DNA from: Natronorubrum texcoconense
GTDB lineage: Archaea > Halobacteriota > Halobacteria > Halobacteriales > Natrialbaceae
NCBI RefSeq assembly: GCF_900100335.1
Contig: NZ_FNFE01000001.1
Coordinates: 248,001 to 312,000 of the forward strand
DNA: 64,000 nucleotides
Direction of reading: 5' to 3'
This document shows positions 43,235-52,802 of the stretch, in pieces. Below the pieces are notes generated by a model. That model was not told the DNA's origin. It saw only the letters and a program-made list of their open reading frames with translations, and did not search any database. Every line of letters starts with the position of its first letter. Positions within the stretch are counted from its first letter, which is position 1. Position numbers and translations under genes: made by a program.

Positions 43235-44728
43235 TTACGGAGCCGCTCGCGTCGCCGCGTCCGCCGAGACCGACTGCTCCTGCGGGAACGAGAGCGTGAC
43301 GATCGTGCCGCCACCGGGCCGATCCGCAAAGCGCAGGTCGCCCCCGGCGTTCTGGACGATCCAGGCGACGAGCCACAGGCCTAGTCCGGAGCTGTGTTCA
43401 AGCTGTGTCTCCCGACCCTCGAGGACCGCCCGCCGTTCGGCGTCGGGAATGCCGTTGCCGTCGTCGGTGACCGTGAACTCGAGTCTGGACTCGGTCTCGT
43501 ACGCGACGGTACGGACGGCGATTTCGACGGTCGGACCGTCGCCACCCTCCCCGGTCGAACTGTCGTCGTCGCGGGGCCCGTTGTGCTGAATCGCGTTGGC
43601 GACCAGTTCGTCGAGGGCGTCGGTGATGCTGCCGTCGACGCACGGCCTGGTCGCCTCTGATCTCTGCTCCTCGACCTGCGTGATGATCCGAGCGTCGGGG
43701 TACGCGGTTCGCGCGCGGTCGACGACCGACCGCACCACCGCCGTCGTCTCGACCAGTTCGGCCGCGCCGTTCCGTTCGAGCGTCCGCTCGACGCCGCGGG
43801 CCTTGTCGGCCGTCGTCATCAGATCGTCGATCTCCTCGAGAATGGGGGCGACGTGACGGCACTCGAGGGTCGAGTCCCGCTCACCCGCGAGGGTTGCGTG
43901 GCCCTGGATAACGGTGACGGCGTTCCGGAGGTTGTGCCGAAGTACGCGGTTCAGCACTTGAATGCGCTGTTCGCGGTCGCGCTGCTCCGAGACGTCGCGT
44001 GCGACGACGACGGAGCCGTACTCGAGAGCGCTCACCGTAACGTCCTGGGGGAAGGCCGTCCCGTCGGCGCGCTTGCCGGTCAGCGTTCCCCGCCAGTAGC
44101 GCCGCTCGTCCAGCGCCGGGAGGACTTCGCGTTCGATGGTGGACCGGGCGGCGTTCGTGTACAGCGTTTCCCAGTGTGTTCCCTCGAGCGCCGCCGCGCT
44201 TCGAACGCCGTAGAGGGCGGCGTAGGCGTCGTTGGCGTAGGCGTGGTTATCGTCGACGACGACGGCGATGCCGTCCATCGAGGCGTCGATGGCCTGGGAC
44301 AGTTGTGCGTTCTCGCGATAGTGGTGGGCGAACTCGACGTAGATGTGGCCGAGAACCGCGCCGAAGGCGATACCGGTACTTAGCGCACTGAGCACCGGCT
44401 GGGCGAACCCGCCGGTAAATCCAGCCCTGATCGAGAGGAGGTAGATGCTCCAGGCGCAGAACGTTGCGACGATTGCACCGCAGGTAACTGAGAATACGGT
44501 GACGATATCCACCCGCTGCGTTCCGTTCTCGCGAGCCTGCGATCGGAGCCCGTACCAGACGAGAGCTACGCCGATCGCCCCCGGAACCAGGAGTTCGACG
44601 ACCAGCAGTGTGAGGGGGCCGCCGAACACGAACGCGTACGCGCCAACAATGCCGAGGAGGACGATTCCGACGATCGAAACCGAGTACTCGCGAACCGCTG
44701 AAATCGCGAGGCGAGCACTCGAGTTCAT
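43235..44728 (-). CDS. Membrane PAS sensor histidine kinase
   Basis: A 497-aa kinase. The N-terminal 150 residues hold about four to five transmembrane segments. A PAS domain follows (about 155-260), then the H-box RVLRHNLRNAVTVIQGHA and an ATPase domain with ELVANAIQHNG and SSGLGLWLVAWIVQNAGG. The H-box matches the haloarchaeal type of the kinase at 37713. The start is at 44728. It converges with the Bat-type gene 20 nt away. Signal unknown. Confidence 0.9.
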   Translation of the reverse strand: MNSSARLAISAVREYSVSIVGIVLLGIVGAYAFVFGGPLTLLVVELLVPGAIGVALVWYGLRSQARENGTQRVDIVTVFSVTCGAIVATFCAWSIYLLSIRAGFTGGFAQPVLSALSTGIAFGAVLGHIYVEFAHHYRENAQLSQAIDASMDGIAVVVDDNHAYANDAYAALYGVRSAAALEGTHWETLYTNAARSTIEREVLPALDERRYWRGTLTGKRADGTAFPQDVTVSALEYGSVVVARDVSEQRDREQRIQVLNRVLRHNLRNAVTVIQGHATLAGERDSTLECRHVAPILEEIDDLMTTADKARGVERTLERNGAAELVETTAVVRSVVDRARTAYPDARIITQVEEQRSEATRPCVDGSITDALDELVANAIQHNGPRDDDSSTGEGGDGPTVEIAVRTVAYETESRLEFTVTDDGNGIPDAERRAVLEGRETQLEHSSGLGLWLVAWIVQNAGGDLRFADRPGGGTIVTLSFPQEQSVSADAATRAAP

Positions 44729-44913
44729 CGGCGTGACAGTAGCCGATGGGGGAACGGTCACGATAAATCAATTGGCAGTCCCGTCGACAGATCCGTCGTG
44801 AAACGGAGTTCAGTACGGCTCTCCCGAGTCGAGATGATGATCGAGCCGCTTCGAGTCGTCTCTCCCGCATCGCCACCCTACATCGTTTGTAGCTGGCGCC
44901 CGTCCAGTCAACT

Positions 44914-45996
44914 ATGTCGACCCTCTACGCGGCACTCCGCGATCGACTCCTCGCGTGTACGCAAGACGGACCGACCGACGCCGATTGGACGGTGACGACC
45001 CACCTCGAGGGCCACGACCTCGAGTGCGTCGCGGCTTCCCCCGCCGCCCCGGATCGCGTCTTCGTCGGGACCTTCGAAGACGGACTCTTTCGCGCGCAGG
45101 CGGCGGACGACGGGACGGGAGACTCGAGCGACGAGGTGGACGAACCGAGCGCCGACGCGGACGCCCCGTCGTTCGAGCGCCTCGAGACCGAGTTCGTCAG
45201 CGACGCGGTCATGTCGCTCGCGATCAGCCCCCACGACCCGGACGTGGTCTACGCCGGCACGGAGCCGAGTCGCGTCTACCGCTCCGCCGATGGTGGGGAC
45301 TCCTGGACCCTGCTCCCGGGGCTGACGGACCTCCCCTCCGCCGAGGAGTGGTACTTCCCGCCGCGCCCGCACACCCATCACGTCCGCTGGCTCGAGGTCG
45401 ACCCGTTCGACCCCGACCGTCTCTACGTCGGCATCGAGGCCGGCGCGTTCGTCCTGAGCACCGACGGCGGCGAGACCTGGCACGAACGGCCCGAGGGCTC
45501 TCGTCGGGACAACCACACGCTGGCGATCCACCCCGACCGAGAGGGCCGCGTCTACACCGCGGCGGGCGACGGCTACGCCGAGAGCGACGACGGCGGCGAG
45601 TCCTGGACACAGCCCCAGGAGGGCCTCGAGCACACCTACTGCTGGGGTCTCGCCGCCGACCCGGGCGATCCGGACTCGATCATCGTCTCGAGCGCGAGCG
45701 GCGCTCGGAGCGCCCACACGGCCGAGACGGCCGAGTCGTACGTCTACCGCCGAACCGACGACGAGCCGTGGGACCGACTCGACGATCACGGGCTGCCGAC
45801 GGGCGAGGGCGTCGTCCGCGCCGTCTTCGACACGACCGACGAGAAGGGCGTCGTCTACGCCGTGAACAACCGAGGCCTGTTCGTCAGCGAGGACTTCGGT
45901 GGCCGCTGGGAGCGCGTCGATATCGACTGGCCGTCGGAACTCGAGACGCAGACGCCGCGTGGGCTGGCCGTTCTCGAGGGCTATCGGAGCCACTGA
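44914..45996 (+). CDS. BNR/Asp-box beta-propeller protein
   Basis: A 360-aa protein with no signal peptide. Asp-box repeats (SxDxGxTW type) are clear: RSADGGDSWTLL, STDGGETWHER and SDDGGESWTQP, plus a weaker FVSEDFGGRWERV. They build a sialidase-like propeller. VIVSSASGARSAH adds a further blade. It probably binds or cleaves a glycan, or is a scaffold; catalytic residues of sialidases are not evident. Confidence 0.82.
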   Translation: MSTLYAALRDRLLACTQDGPTDADWTVTTHLEGHDLECVAASPAAPDRVFVGTFEDGLFRAQAADDGTGDSSDEVDEPSADADAPSFERLETEFVSDAVMSLAISPHDPDVVYAGTEPSRVYRSADGGDSWTLLPGLTDLPSAEEWYFPPRPHTHHVRWLEVDPFDPDRLYVGIEAGAFVLSTDGGETWHERPEGSRRDNHTLAIHPDREGRVYTAAGDGYAESDDGGESWTQPQEGLEHTYCWGLAADPGDPDSIIVSSASGARSAHTAETAESYVYRRTDDEPWDRLDDHGLPTGEGVVRAVFDTTDEKGVVYAVNNRGLFVSEDFGGRWERVDIDWPSELETQTPRGLAVLEGYRSH

Positions 45997-46058
45997 GGGT
46001 CAAAGAACCCGAAATCACAGGACACCGTCGCGATCGGTGTGGAAACGGTTTCCGTGGC

Positions 46059-46856
46059 TTAGCGTCTCGGTTCGATCGGCGTCCCGGCCAATCCACCACG
46101 GCGGTGTTCGAACAGCGAGACGATCGCGACGGCGTGAACCGGAGCGATGAGCGCGCTACCCAGAAACGCGCCGATGACGGGAACGCTGGTGAGAAGCCAG
46201 GTGCCGATTCCGAGGACGAGTATCAGTCCGAGCACCGACCAGCGAACGCCCCGGGTCCAGGCGCCGGCCTGTCGGATCGCCGTCCAGGGCGACACGCCAG
46301 CGGCAACGAGTCCGGGCACTGGAAAGAGCCACACCACCACGGCGAACAACGCTGCCAGCGGAACGAGTCCGAGCACCCCCATCTCCTGAAGGAATCCGAC
46401 CGAGCCGAGCAGCCGATGTGCGAGGTCGATTCCGACGACGACCACGAGATACGACGGGAGCGGTCCGAGATGCGCTTCGCCGTCCAGCAGACGGGTCAGC
46501 GCGATAACGCCGGCGAGGGAGACCGCGAGCACGGAGAGAACGTACAGTCCGAATCCCCACACGAAATACGGCGCCTCGAGTCCGACGAGCGATTCGAGGG
46601 GCAGCGTCGTCTGCCCTACGCCGGTCGGATAGCCAGGAAACTCGACGTGGACCGTCGCTTCGTCGAGGCCGTCGTACTCGAGGGCCGGAATCGGATCGCG
46701 CCGTCGGAGCGCGTCGACGACGGAGAGAACGATCCCCGCGACGGCGAACGGAACGAGCACGGACGGGTTCCGACGGAGCCGACCGACGGCTGCCGAGAGG
46801 ACGGGCACCACGGACCACGCCCGCCGGTTGTACCCGTCGTTTCGGTCGCGCAACAC
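46059..46856 (-). CDS. Membrane protein, unknown function
   Basis: A 265-aa protein with about six transmembrane segments, including FGLYVLSVLAVSLAGVIALT and LGLILVLGIGTWLLTSV. GTG 46856 is chosen because it lies 2 nt after the upstream stop at 46859, indicating co-translation with the PQQ-propeller gene. Family not recognised; the Arg-rich longer open frame is not used. Confidence 0.75.
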   Translation of the reverse strand: MLRDRNDGYNRRAWSVVPVLSAAVGRLRRNPSVLVPFAVAGIVLSVVDALRRRDPIPALEYDGLDEATVHVEFPGYPTGVGQTTLPLESLVGLEAPYFVWGFGLYVLSVLAVSLAGVIALTRLLDGEAHLGPLPSYLVVVVGIDLAHRLLGSVGFLQEMGVLGLVPLAALFAVVVWLFPVPGLVAAGVSPWTAIRQAGAWTRGVRWSVLGLILVLGIGTWLLTSVPVIGAFLGSALIAPVHAVAIVSLFEHRRGGLAGTPIEPRR

Positions 46857-46858
46857 GG

Positions 46859-47449
46859 CTAGCTCGCCTCCTCGAGGGCCAGCAGTCCCTCGTCGGTGAG
46901 GACGTACAACACGCCGTCGCCGACGATCGGCTGCGTGAAGTAGGTCTGTTCCTCGTAGGTCCACCGTCTGTCGCCCGTCTCGGCGTCGATCGACCGCCCG
47001 AACGCCGCGTAGCCGCCGCCGGCGCTCACTCCGCGAATCCCCTCGCGGCCGCTGACGGCGAGCGTGTCGTGTCGGTAGGCTCTCGCTTCGGCTCGAGCAG
47101 GCGTCGACCAGTAGCGACCGTCCCGTGCGAATCGAATGTCGCCGGTGGTCCGATCGAACGCGACGAGCGACCCTCGGCCAACGACGTATAGCGTCTCTCC
47201 GACGAGAATCGGTGCCGCCAGCCCGTGCATTGGCGACTCCCTGTCACGCTGCCACGCGACGTCGACGCCGTCTTTCGGCCCCGAAGCGGCTGGATTGTGA
47301 CCGGTTCCGGCGGAGTCGTACCGCGCCATCGGCCAGTCGGTCTCGGTCGTCGCTCCGGGTGAGATCGGTCCGTCGACGAGCTGGTGGCCGCCGGCGACCC
47401 CCGCGAGGGCGAGGCCGCCGCCAGCGAGTACGTGTCGTCTGGAGGGCAT
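46859..47449 (-). CDS. Tat-exported PQQ-like beta-propeller fragment protein
   Basis: A 196-aa protein. MPSRRHVLAGGGLALAGVAGG is a Tat signal. The mature part has PQQ-type blades: LVAFDRTTGDIRFARDG, SIDAETGDRRWTYEEQ and GDGVLYVLTDEGLLAL. It is short for a full eight-blade propeller. ATG 47449 is preferred; one at 47476 is possible. It is in an operon with the membrane protein gene. Confidence 0.8.
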   Translation of the reverse strand: MPSRRHVLAGGGLALAGVAGGHQLVDGPISPGATTETDWPMARYDSAGTGHNPAASGPKDGVDVAWQRDRESPMHGLAAPILVGETLYVVGRGSLVAFDRTTGDIRFARDGRYWSTPARAEARAYRHDTLAVSGREGIRGVSAGGGYAAFGRSIDAETGDRRWTYEEQTYFTQPIVGDGVLYVLTDEGLLALEEAS

Positions 47450-47602
47450 CACCGACGGGGTTCGTCCACGCAACATGTAAACACTCTCATTCGTTCGGGC
47501 CGAATTCAACGGCGTCCGTCAGCGTCGGCGCACTCGACGGAGCGGCGTTCTCGCCGGCCGACGGAGAGACCGACTCGAGTACCCGTGCAATCGGCTGCAT
47601 GC

Positions 47603-47618
47603 TTCGAAATCCTTTTAG
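47603..47618 (+). promoter_or_regulatory. BRE/TATA-like element of rps24e operon
   Basis: TTCGAAATCCTTTTAG lies 38-53 nt upstream of the rps24e ATG, giving a predicted leader of about 17 nt. The TTCGAAAT..TTTTA string matches the element upstream of tuf. Confidence 0.5.
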
Positions 47619-47655
47619 GCGCTACACGGGGATAGTAGTGTAACTGAGTGATATC

Positions 47656-47973
47656 ATGGACGTCGACATCATCTCCGAAACGGAGAACCCCATGTTGCAT
47701 CGAACGGACGTTACCTTCGAACTGACCCACGAGGACGCGACCCCCTCGCGCCTGCAGGTTCGCGACAGTCTCGCGGCCAAACTGAACAAGGACGCCGACG
47801 AGGTCGTCGTCCGCAAACTCGACACCAAGTTCGGGATGCGCAAGACCGTCGGCCAGGCGAAGGTCTACGACACGGCCGACAACGCCCGCGACGTCGAGCA
47901 GGACCACATGCTCGAGCGCAACAAGATCGGCGCGGCCGAAGAGGACGCCGAACCGGAAGCGGAGGAGGCCTGA
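47656..47973 (+). CDS. rps24e: Ribosomal protein S24e
   Basis: A 105-aa small-subunit protein shared by archaea and eukaryotes. [19 protein letters not shown] and [20 protein letters not shown] are family-typical. It ends with a Glu/Ala tail. The S27ae gene starts 1 nt after its TGA. Confidence 0.97.
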   Translation: MDVDIISETENPMLHRTDVTFELTHEDATPSRLQVRDSLAAKLNKDADEVVVRKLDTKFGMRKTVGQAKVYDTADNARDVEQDHMLERNKIGAAEEDAEPEAEEA

Positions 47974-47974
47974 A

Positions 47975-48109
47975 ATGGCACGACACGAACTCTACAACGA
48001 CGACGGCACCACGGAGCGCGAGAAGTGCCCCCGCTGTGGCGACGTCTTCCTCGCGGACCACGGCGACCGCACCCACTGCGGCAAGTGCGGCTACACCGAG
48101 TGGGAATAA
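47975..48109 (+). CDS. rps27ae: Ribosomal protein S27ae
   Basis: A 44-aa zinc-ribbon ribosomal protein. CPRCGDVF and CGKCGYTEW supply the four Cys ligands. The start ATG 47975 follows the rps24e stop by one base. The operon order S24e-S27ae followed by Kae1-Bud32 is widely conserved in Euryarchaeota. Confidence 0.97.
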   Translation: MARHELYNDDGTTEREKCPRCGDVFLADHGDRTHCGKCGYTEWE

Positions 48110-48163
48110 CGGGAACCGTTCCGCTCCACTCTTCCGACCGATCGTACAGCCGGATACCTACAC

Positions 48164-49903
48164 GTGAGTTCTGACACCCGAATTCTCGGCATCGAAGGCA
48201 CCGCCTGGGCGGCCAGCGCGGCCGTCTTCGATGGCGCGACCGACGACGTGTTCATCGAGAGCGACGCCTACGAACCCGACAGCGGCGGCATCCATCCACG
48301 CGAGGCCGCCGAACACATGCACGACGCGATTCCCCGCGTCGTGGAGACCGCACTCGAGCACGCCCACAACACGTTCGACGGCCCCGCCGACGAGGCACCG
48401 ATCGATGCCGTCGCCTTCTCGCAGGGTCCGGGTCTCGGCCCCTGTCTGCGCATCGTCGGCACGGCCGCACGGGCGCTGAGCCAGGCGCTCGAGGTCCCTC
48501 TCGTCGGCGTCAACCACATGGTCGCCCACCTCGAGATCGGCCGCCACACCTCGGGCTTTGACTCCCCCGTCTGCCTGAACGCAAGCGGTGCGAACGCGCA
48601 CCTGCTAGCCTACCGTAACGGTCGGTATCGCGTGCTGGGCGAGACGATGGACACTGGCGTCGGCAACGCGATCGACAAGTTCACCCGCCACGTCGGCTGG
48701 ACCCACCCCGGCGGACCGAAAGTCGAGGCGGCGGCCGAGGACGGCCAGTACATCGACCTCCCGTACGTCGTCAAGGGGATGGATTTCTCCTTTTCGGGGA
48801 TTATGAGCGCGGCGAAACAGGCACACGACGGTGTCTCCGCGAGCAGTGCGAGCGGAGGCTCGTCGGACGAGCGTCGTGAGTCCGACGGTGGGACCCCCAT
48901 CGAGGACATCTGCTTCTCCCTCCAGGAGAATATATTCGGGATGCTCACAGAAGTCGCCGAACGAGCGCTCTCGCTGACCGGCAGCGACGAACTCGTCCTC
49001 GGCGGCGGCGTCGGACAGAACGCCCGCCTCCGAGAGATGCTCGAGGCGATGTGTGACCAGCGCGGCGCCGACTTTCACGCCCCCGAGCCCCGATTCCTGC
49101 GGGACAACGCGGGGATGATCGCCGTGCTCGGAGCGAAGATGTACGACGCGGGCGAGACGCTGGCGCTCGAGGACTCGCGCGTCGACCCGAACTACCGGCC
49201 CGATCAGGTCCCCGTCGTTTGGCGCACGGACGAGCCCGAACTCGCAGTCGGGCGGGCCGACGGCGAAACCCAGGTTCGCGGCGCGGAAGCGCTCGTCTCC
49301 CTCGACCCCGACGCCGGCCGGGTCACGAAACGCCGCGAGTCGAAGACCTACCGCCACCCGGAACTCGACGAGCGTCTCCGGCGCGAACGCACGACCCTCG
49401 AGGCCCGACTGACGAGTCTCGCCCGTCGCGAGGGCGTGCCGACGCCGGTGCTGTCGGACGTCGATCCGCTCGAGGCGCGACTGGAACTCGAGTACGTCGG
49501 CGACGCCGACCTCCGCGACGCGCTCACGGCCGAACGCGTTCGCGACGTCGGTCGCCACCTCGCGCGACTACATCGGGCGGGGTTCGTCCACGGGGATCCG
49601 ACGACGCGGAACGTTCGGGTCGGGAGACACGACGGGTCTTCGGAGGAACGATCGGCCAACAGCCGCGAGCCGGATCCAAACCGCACCTTTCTCATCGATT
49701 TCGGCCTCGGCTACCACACCGACCACGTCGAGGATTACGCGATGGACGTCCACGTCTTCGACCAGAGCCTCGTCGGCACCGCGGACGACCCCGAACCGCT
49801 GCGCGAGGCGGTCCGGGAGGGCTACCGCGAGATCGGCGAGGAGAGTGTGCTCGAGCGCTTGCGGGACGTGGAGGGACGGGGTCGGTACGTGGACAGTACG
49901 TAG
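48164..49903 (+). CDS. Kae1-Bud32 fusion, tRNA t6A synthesis
   Basis: A 579-aa bifunctional KEOPS subunit, started by GTG. Residues 1 to about 340 are Kae1/TsaD: the metal-binding pair His118/His122 is in NHMVAHLE, with SQGPGLGPCLRI and FSFSGIMSAAK. A linker is followed by Bud32, a small kinase/ATPase with LARLHRAGFVHGDPTTRNV and LIDFGLGY. Together they transfer threonylcarbamoyl to A37 of tRNAs. The Asp/Ser insertion near 225-245 is typical of haloarchaea. Confidence 0.96.
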   Translation: MSSDTRILGIEGTAWAASAAVFDGATDDVFIESDAYEPDSGGIHPREAAEHMHDAIPRVVETALEHAHNTFDGPADEAPIDAVAFSQGPGLGPCLRIVGTAARALSQALEVPLVGVNHMVAHLEIGRHTSGFDSPVCLNASGANAHLLAYRNGRYRVLGETMDTGVGNAIDKFTRHVGWTHPGGPKVEAAAEDGQYIDLPYVVKGMDFSFSGIMSAAKQAHDGVSASSASGGSSDERRESDGGTPIEDICFSLQENIFGMLTEVAERALSLTGSDELVLGGGVGQNARLREMLEAMCDQRGADFHAPEPRFLRDNAGMIAVLGAKMYDAGETLALEDSRVDPNYRPDQVPVVWRTDEPELAVGRADGETQVRGAEALVSLDPDAGRVTKRRESKTYRHPELDERLRRERTTLEARLTSLARREGVPTPVLSDVDPLEARLELEYVGDADLRDALTAERVRDVGRHLARLHRAGFVHGDPTTRNVRVGRHDGSSEERSANSREPDPNRTFLIDFGLGYHTDHVEDYAMDVHVFDQSLVGTADDPEPLREAVREGYREIGEESVLERLRDVEGRGRYVDST

Positions 49904-49946
49904 TCGCGAGGGCGGCGACGACTGGTACGCAGTGGAGGGGTTCCTG

Positions 49947-50177
49947 TTACTCGAGCGAACAGGCGTCGTCCTCTCCGGCGGTCGTATCGAGTCCGAACAG
50001 CAGATTTCCGCCGCAGAAACCGGTTAGCGCGTTCTGGAGAAGTCCGAGTCCCGCGACGGCCGCGATTGCGGCGCGTTCGCGTTTGTCCTCGGAGTACGCT
50101 GCAACAGCGATCACGACGAGCCAAATGCCGAGCACGCCTCTGAGTACGCGATCGAATCCGCCGACGTTTCGGTTCAT
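49947..50177 (-). CDS. DUF2892 membrane protein
   Basis: A 76-aa protein with the DUF2892 start MNRNVGGFDRVLRGVLGI, two transmembrane helices and a QNALTGFCGGNLLFGLDT tail with a conserved Cys. In bacteria this domain is often fused to rhodanese. It converges with the Kae1-Bud32 gene. Function unknown. Confidence 0.88.
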   Translation of the reverse strand: MNRNVGGFDRVLRGVLGIWLVVIAVAAYSEDKRERAAIAAVAGLGLLQNALTGFCGGNLLFGLDTTAGEDDACSLE

Positions 50178-50267
50178 ACGCTTCCGTTCGGTAGTTTCAA
50201 CGAAAAGCGTTCGTGATCACCGCTCCGAATCGAGGAACTGATAGCCCGTTGGGTACAGATTCGACCG

Positions 50268-50887
50268 ATGACCGACATTCTTCTCACCGGCTACGAACCG
50301 TTCGGCGAGTTCGAATCCAACCCCGCGAGCCAGCTCGCGAACCGCCTCGACGGGACGACCGTCGGCGACGCGACGATTGTCGGGCGCGAACTCCCCGTCG
50401 TCTTCGACCGAGTCCGCCCGGCACTCGAGGCCGCGGTCGACGAGCACGACCCCGATATCGTCTGCGGACTCGGGCTGGCCGCCGGTCGGAACGCGCTCTC
50501 GCTCGAGCGCGTCGGGATCAACCTCCGGGATACCGCGGGAATCCCAGACAACGAGGATCGAACGGTGGTCGACGAGCCGGCGATCGACGACGGTCCGGAC
50601 GCTTACTTCGCGACGCTGCCGCTACGACCGATGAAGGAGGCGATGCTCGAGGCGGGCGTGCCGACGACGCTGTCGACCGACGCCGGAACGCACGCCTGCA
50701 ACAACCTGCTCTAGCCGCGCGCCATCTCGTCGAAACGAGCGATCGGGAGTTCAGCGCCGGGTTCGTCCACGTTCCGCTCTCGCACGAGCAGGCGGCCGAA
50801 CGCGACGACGGCGAGCCCAGTCTGGCCCTCGAGGCGATGGCGGACGGACTCGTCGCCGGGCTCGAGACCGCGGTCGCGGAACGGTAA
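50268..50887 (+). pseudogene. pcp: Pyrrolidone-carboxylate peptidase with -1 frameshift
   Basis: The first frame (50268-50714) encodes 148 aa with Glu80 and Cys144 (DAGTHACNNLL) and then hits TAG. The next frame continues at once with AARHLVETSDREFSAG and FVHVP up to 50887. Adding one base at about 50713 restores Tyr-Ala-Ala-Arg and places the catalytic His at residue 168, as in intact enzymes, for a 206-aa protein. The enzyme removes N-terminal pyroglutamate. It is either inactivated, misread in assembly, or recoded. The missing base lies exactly between Cys and His of the triad. Confidence 0.85.
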
Positions 50888-51015
50888 CGGGTACAGACGG
50901 ATACGAAACGAAAACAAGTGCGGTGATAGCGGTCCGCAACTACCACAGAAGGGGTCCTTGCGAGCAGAGAGACGAGTACCCAATACTCATATCCGGGGAG
51001 GATGTACGTTCGCGC

Positions 51016-51300
51016 ATGGCAGACAAGCCGAGTTCCGGAGAGATTCTTGGGGTACCGTACAACTTCGAACGACCCAGCATGGGCCGCATGCTCTCGTCGT
51101 ACTGGCAGCCCGGCGAAGGAATGCTCGTCGAGAAGCCCTTCGGTGTCGGCTACACGCTGAACCTCGCCAACTGGCGATCGTGGGTCGTCGTGGTCGTCGC
51201 CGGCGCGCTCCTCTGGCAGCAAGAACAGGGTGCCGCCGACCAGAGCCAAGAGCGCGAGGACGAACCCGTCGAAGTCATCGTCGACGAAGACGATAACTAA
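51016..51300 (+). CDS. DUF5808-type small membrane protein
   Basis: A 94-aa protein. EKPFGVGYTLNLANWRSW is the DUF5808-like signature, preceded by LGVPYNFERPS. One transmembrane segment (about residues 58-72) is followed by an acidic Gln/Glu/Asp tail. It is a frequent haloarchaeal protein of unknown function. ATG 51016 is chosen. Confidence 0.8.
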   Translation: MADKPSSGEILGVPYNFERPSMGRMLSSYWQPGEGMLVEKPFGVGYTLNLANWRSWVVVVVAGALLWQQEQGAADQSQEREDEPVEVIVDEDDN

Positions 51301-51560
51301 CCGCTGCGAGCCGATCGCAGACGGGGGCGAACCGTTTCGGGCGCACCGTCGATCGCGTCGACAACGCGCCTGTGAGTCGATCGCCTGATCGAGCCGGCAC
51401 GAATCGATTTCTCGGGCGGTAGTCCGTCCGATCCGCCGTCGGATTGTCGACTCGGTTTCAGGGTAGGTGGGGAGTTATCCACCACGTTCCCCTCGCGTTT
51501 CTCGAGACGCCGAAACAACCGGCGGATAACAATGGTCACCAGTGGCGACACTCACGCGTA

Positions 51561-52751
51561 GTGTCCCGCAAGAACGAACGGAGAGTCGGTGACGCCGCCC
51601 CGGAGTCGTCCAACAGCCCGTCGATCGTTGAGCGAGTACGCTCGGCGGCGATCGACTCGCGGACGGTGTCTCGAGCGGCCTGGCACTGCGGCCGGTTCGT
51701 CCATCAGACGTGTCCTACCCTCGCACGTCGAATTCGACGGCGGCTTCGGACGGGCGCTACCCCAACGACGTCGACGTCGGTCGCGTCCGACGGCGGCCGC
51801 GTTGGGACGACCCAGCGGTCTCCGCGGGCACCGTCGGGCGACGCACCTGCCACGGATCCGCTCGAGTTACAACCCGATCCGACGGTCGTCAACCCGGTAC
51901 TCACCGCGAGGGACGTCACCGACTTCGGCGCCGTCGACTTCGTCGCGGACCCGTTCCTGTTCGTCACCGACACCGGTGAGTGGCACATGTTCTTCGAGGT
52001 TCTGAATCGGGATCGAACGCCGCCGGCGGCGATCGGACATGCGACGAGTCCCGACGGCGGCTTCACCTGGGAGTACGATCGGATCGTGCTCGAGACGGAC
52101 GAGCACCTCTCGTTCCCGTACGTCTTCGAGTGGGAGGGCAGGCGCTACATGGTCCCGGAGGAGGGCGGTCCGGACGGCACGACGGTCACGCTGTACGAGG
52201 CGGTCGAGTTTCCGACGGCGTGGAAGCCGGTCGCGACGCCCGTTGCGAACGACCACGGAACGGACGATACGATACTCTTCCACTGGGAGGAGCGCTGGTG
52301 GGCGATCGTCGGTGACTCGGTCTACGAGAACCGGATTCACGTCTATCACAGCGAGTCGCTTCGTGCCGACGACTGGACGCCACACGCCGCGAATCCCGTG
52401 GTCACCGATCGGCCGAGCGCGACGCGACCCGCCGGCCGACCCATCCTCCGAGACAATCGGCTGCTCGTCTTCTACCAGGACTGTCGTCGACAGTACGGCG
52501 ACAAGGTTCGAGCGTACGAGATCACTGCGCTCTCGCCGACGGCCTACGCCGACCGCGAGTGCGCGGAATCGCCGATTCTCGAGGGCTCCGACTCGCTGCT
52601 CGGCTGGTCCTCCGGCCGGATGCATCACGTCGACGCCTGGCATACCGGCGACGGCTGGCGGTGTGCCGTCGACGGCAACGTCGGGTTCGGACAGTCCGTG
52701 CTCTCGGATAACCACTGGGCGATCGGGATGTACGTCGACGCCGAGCGGTGA
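51561..52751 (+). CDS. Five-bladed beta-propeller (GH43/GH117-like) protein
   Basis: A 396-aa protein from GTG 51561. After a variable, Ser/Arg-rich N-terminal 110 residues comes a propeller with VDFVADPFLFVTDTGEWHMF, GHATSPDGGFTWEYD, HLSFPYVFEWEGRRYMVPE and RLLVFYQDCRRQYGDK. These are DPF/E/D-type blades of the glycosidase clan and of glycosyltransferase-linked propellers. It may act on a surface glycan. The frame is open upstream to 51444; the exact start is uncertain. Confidence 0.65.
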   Translation: MSRKNERRVGDAAPESSNSPSIVERVRSAAIDSRTVSRAAWHCGRFVHQTCPTLARRIRRRLRTGATPTTSTSVASDGGRVGTTQRSPRAPSGDAPATDPLELQPDPTVVNPVLTARDVTDFGAVDFVADPFLFVTDTGEWHMFFEVLNRDRTPPAAIGHATSPDGGFTWEYDRIVLETDEHLSFPYVFEWEGRRYMVPEEGGPDGTTVTLYEAVEFPTAWKPVATPVANDHGTDDTILFHWEERWWAIVGDSVYENRIHVYHSESLRADDWTPHAANPVVTDRPSATRPAGRPILRDNRLLVFYQDCRRQYGDKVRAYEITALSPTAYADRECAESPILEGSDSLLGWSSGRMHHVDAWHTGDGWRCAVDGNVGFGQSVLSDNHWAIGMYVDAER

Positions 52752-52802
52752 TCGGCGAACCGACGGCTATATTCGCTCGGGAGCCACCGCCTCGAGTAGC
52801 GT

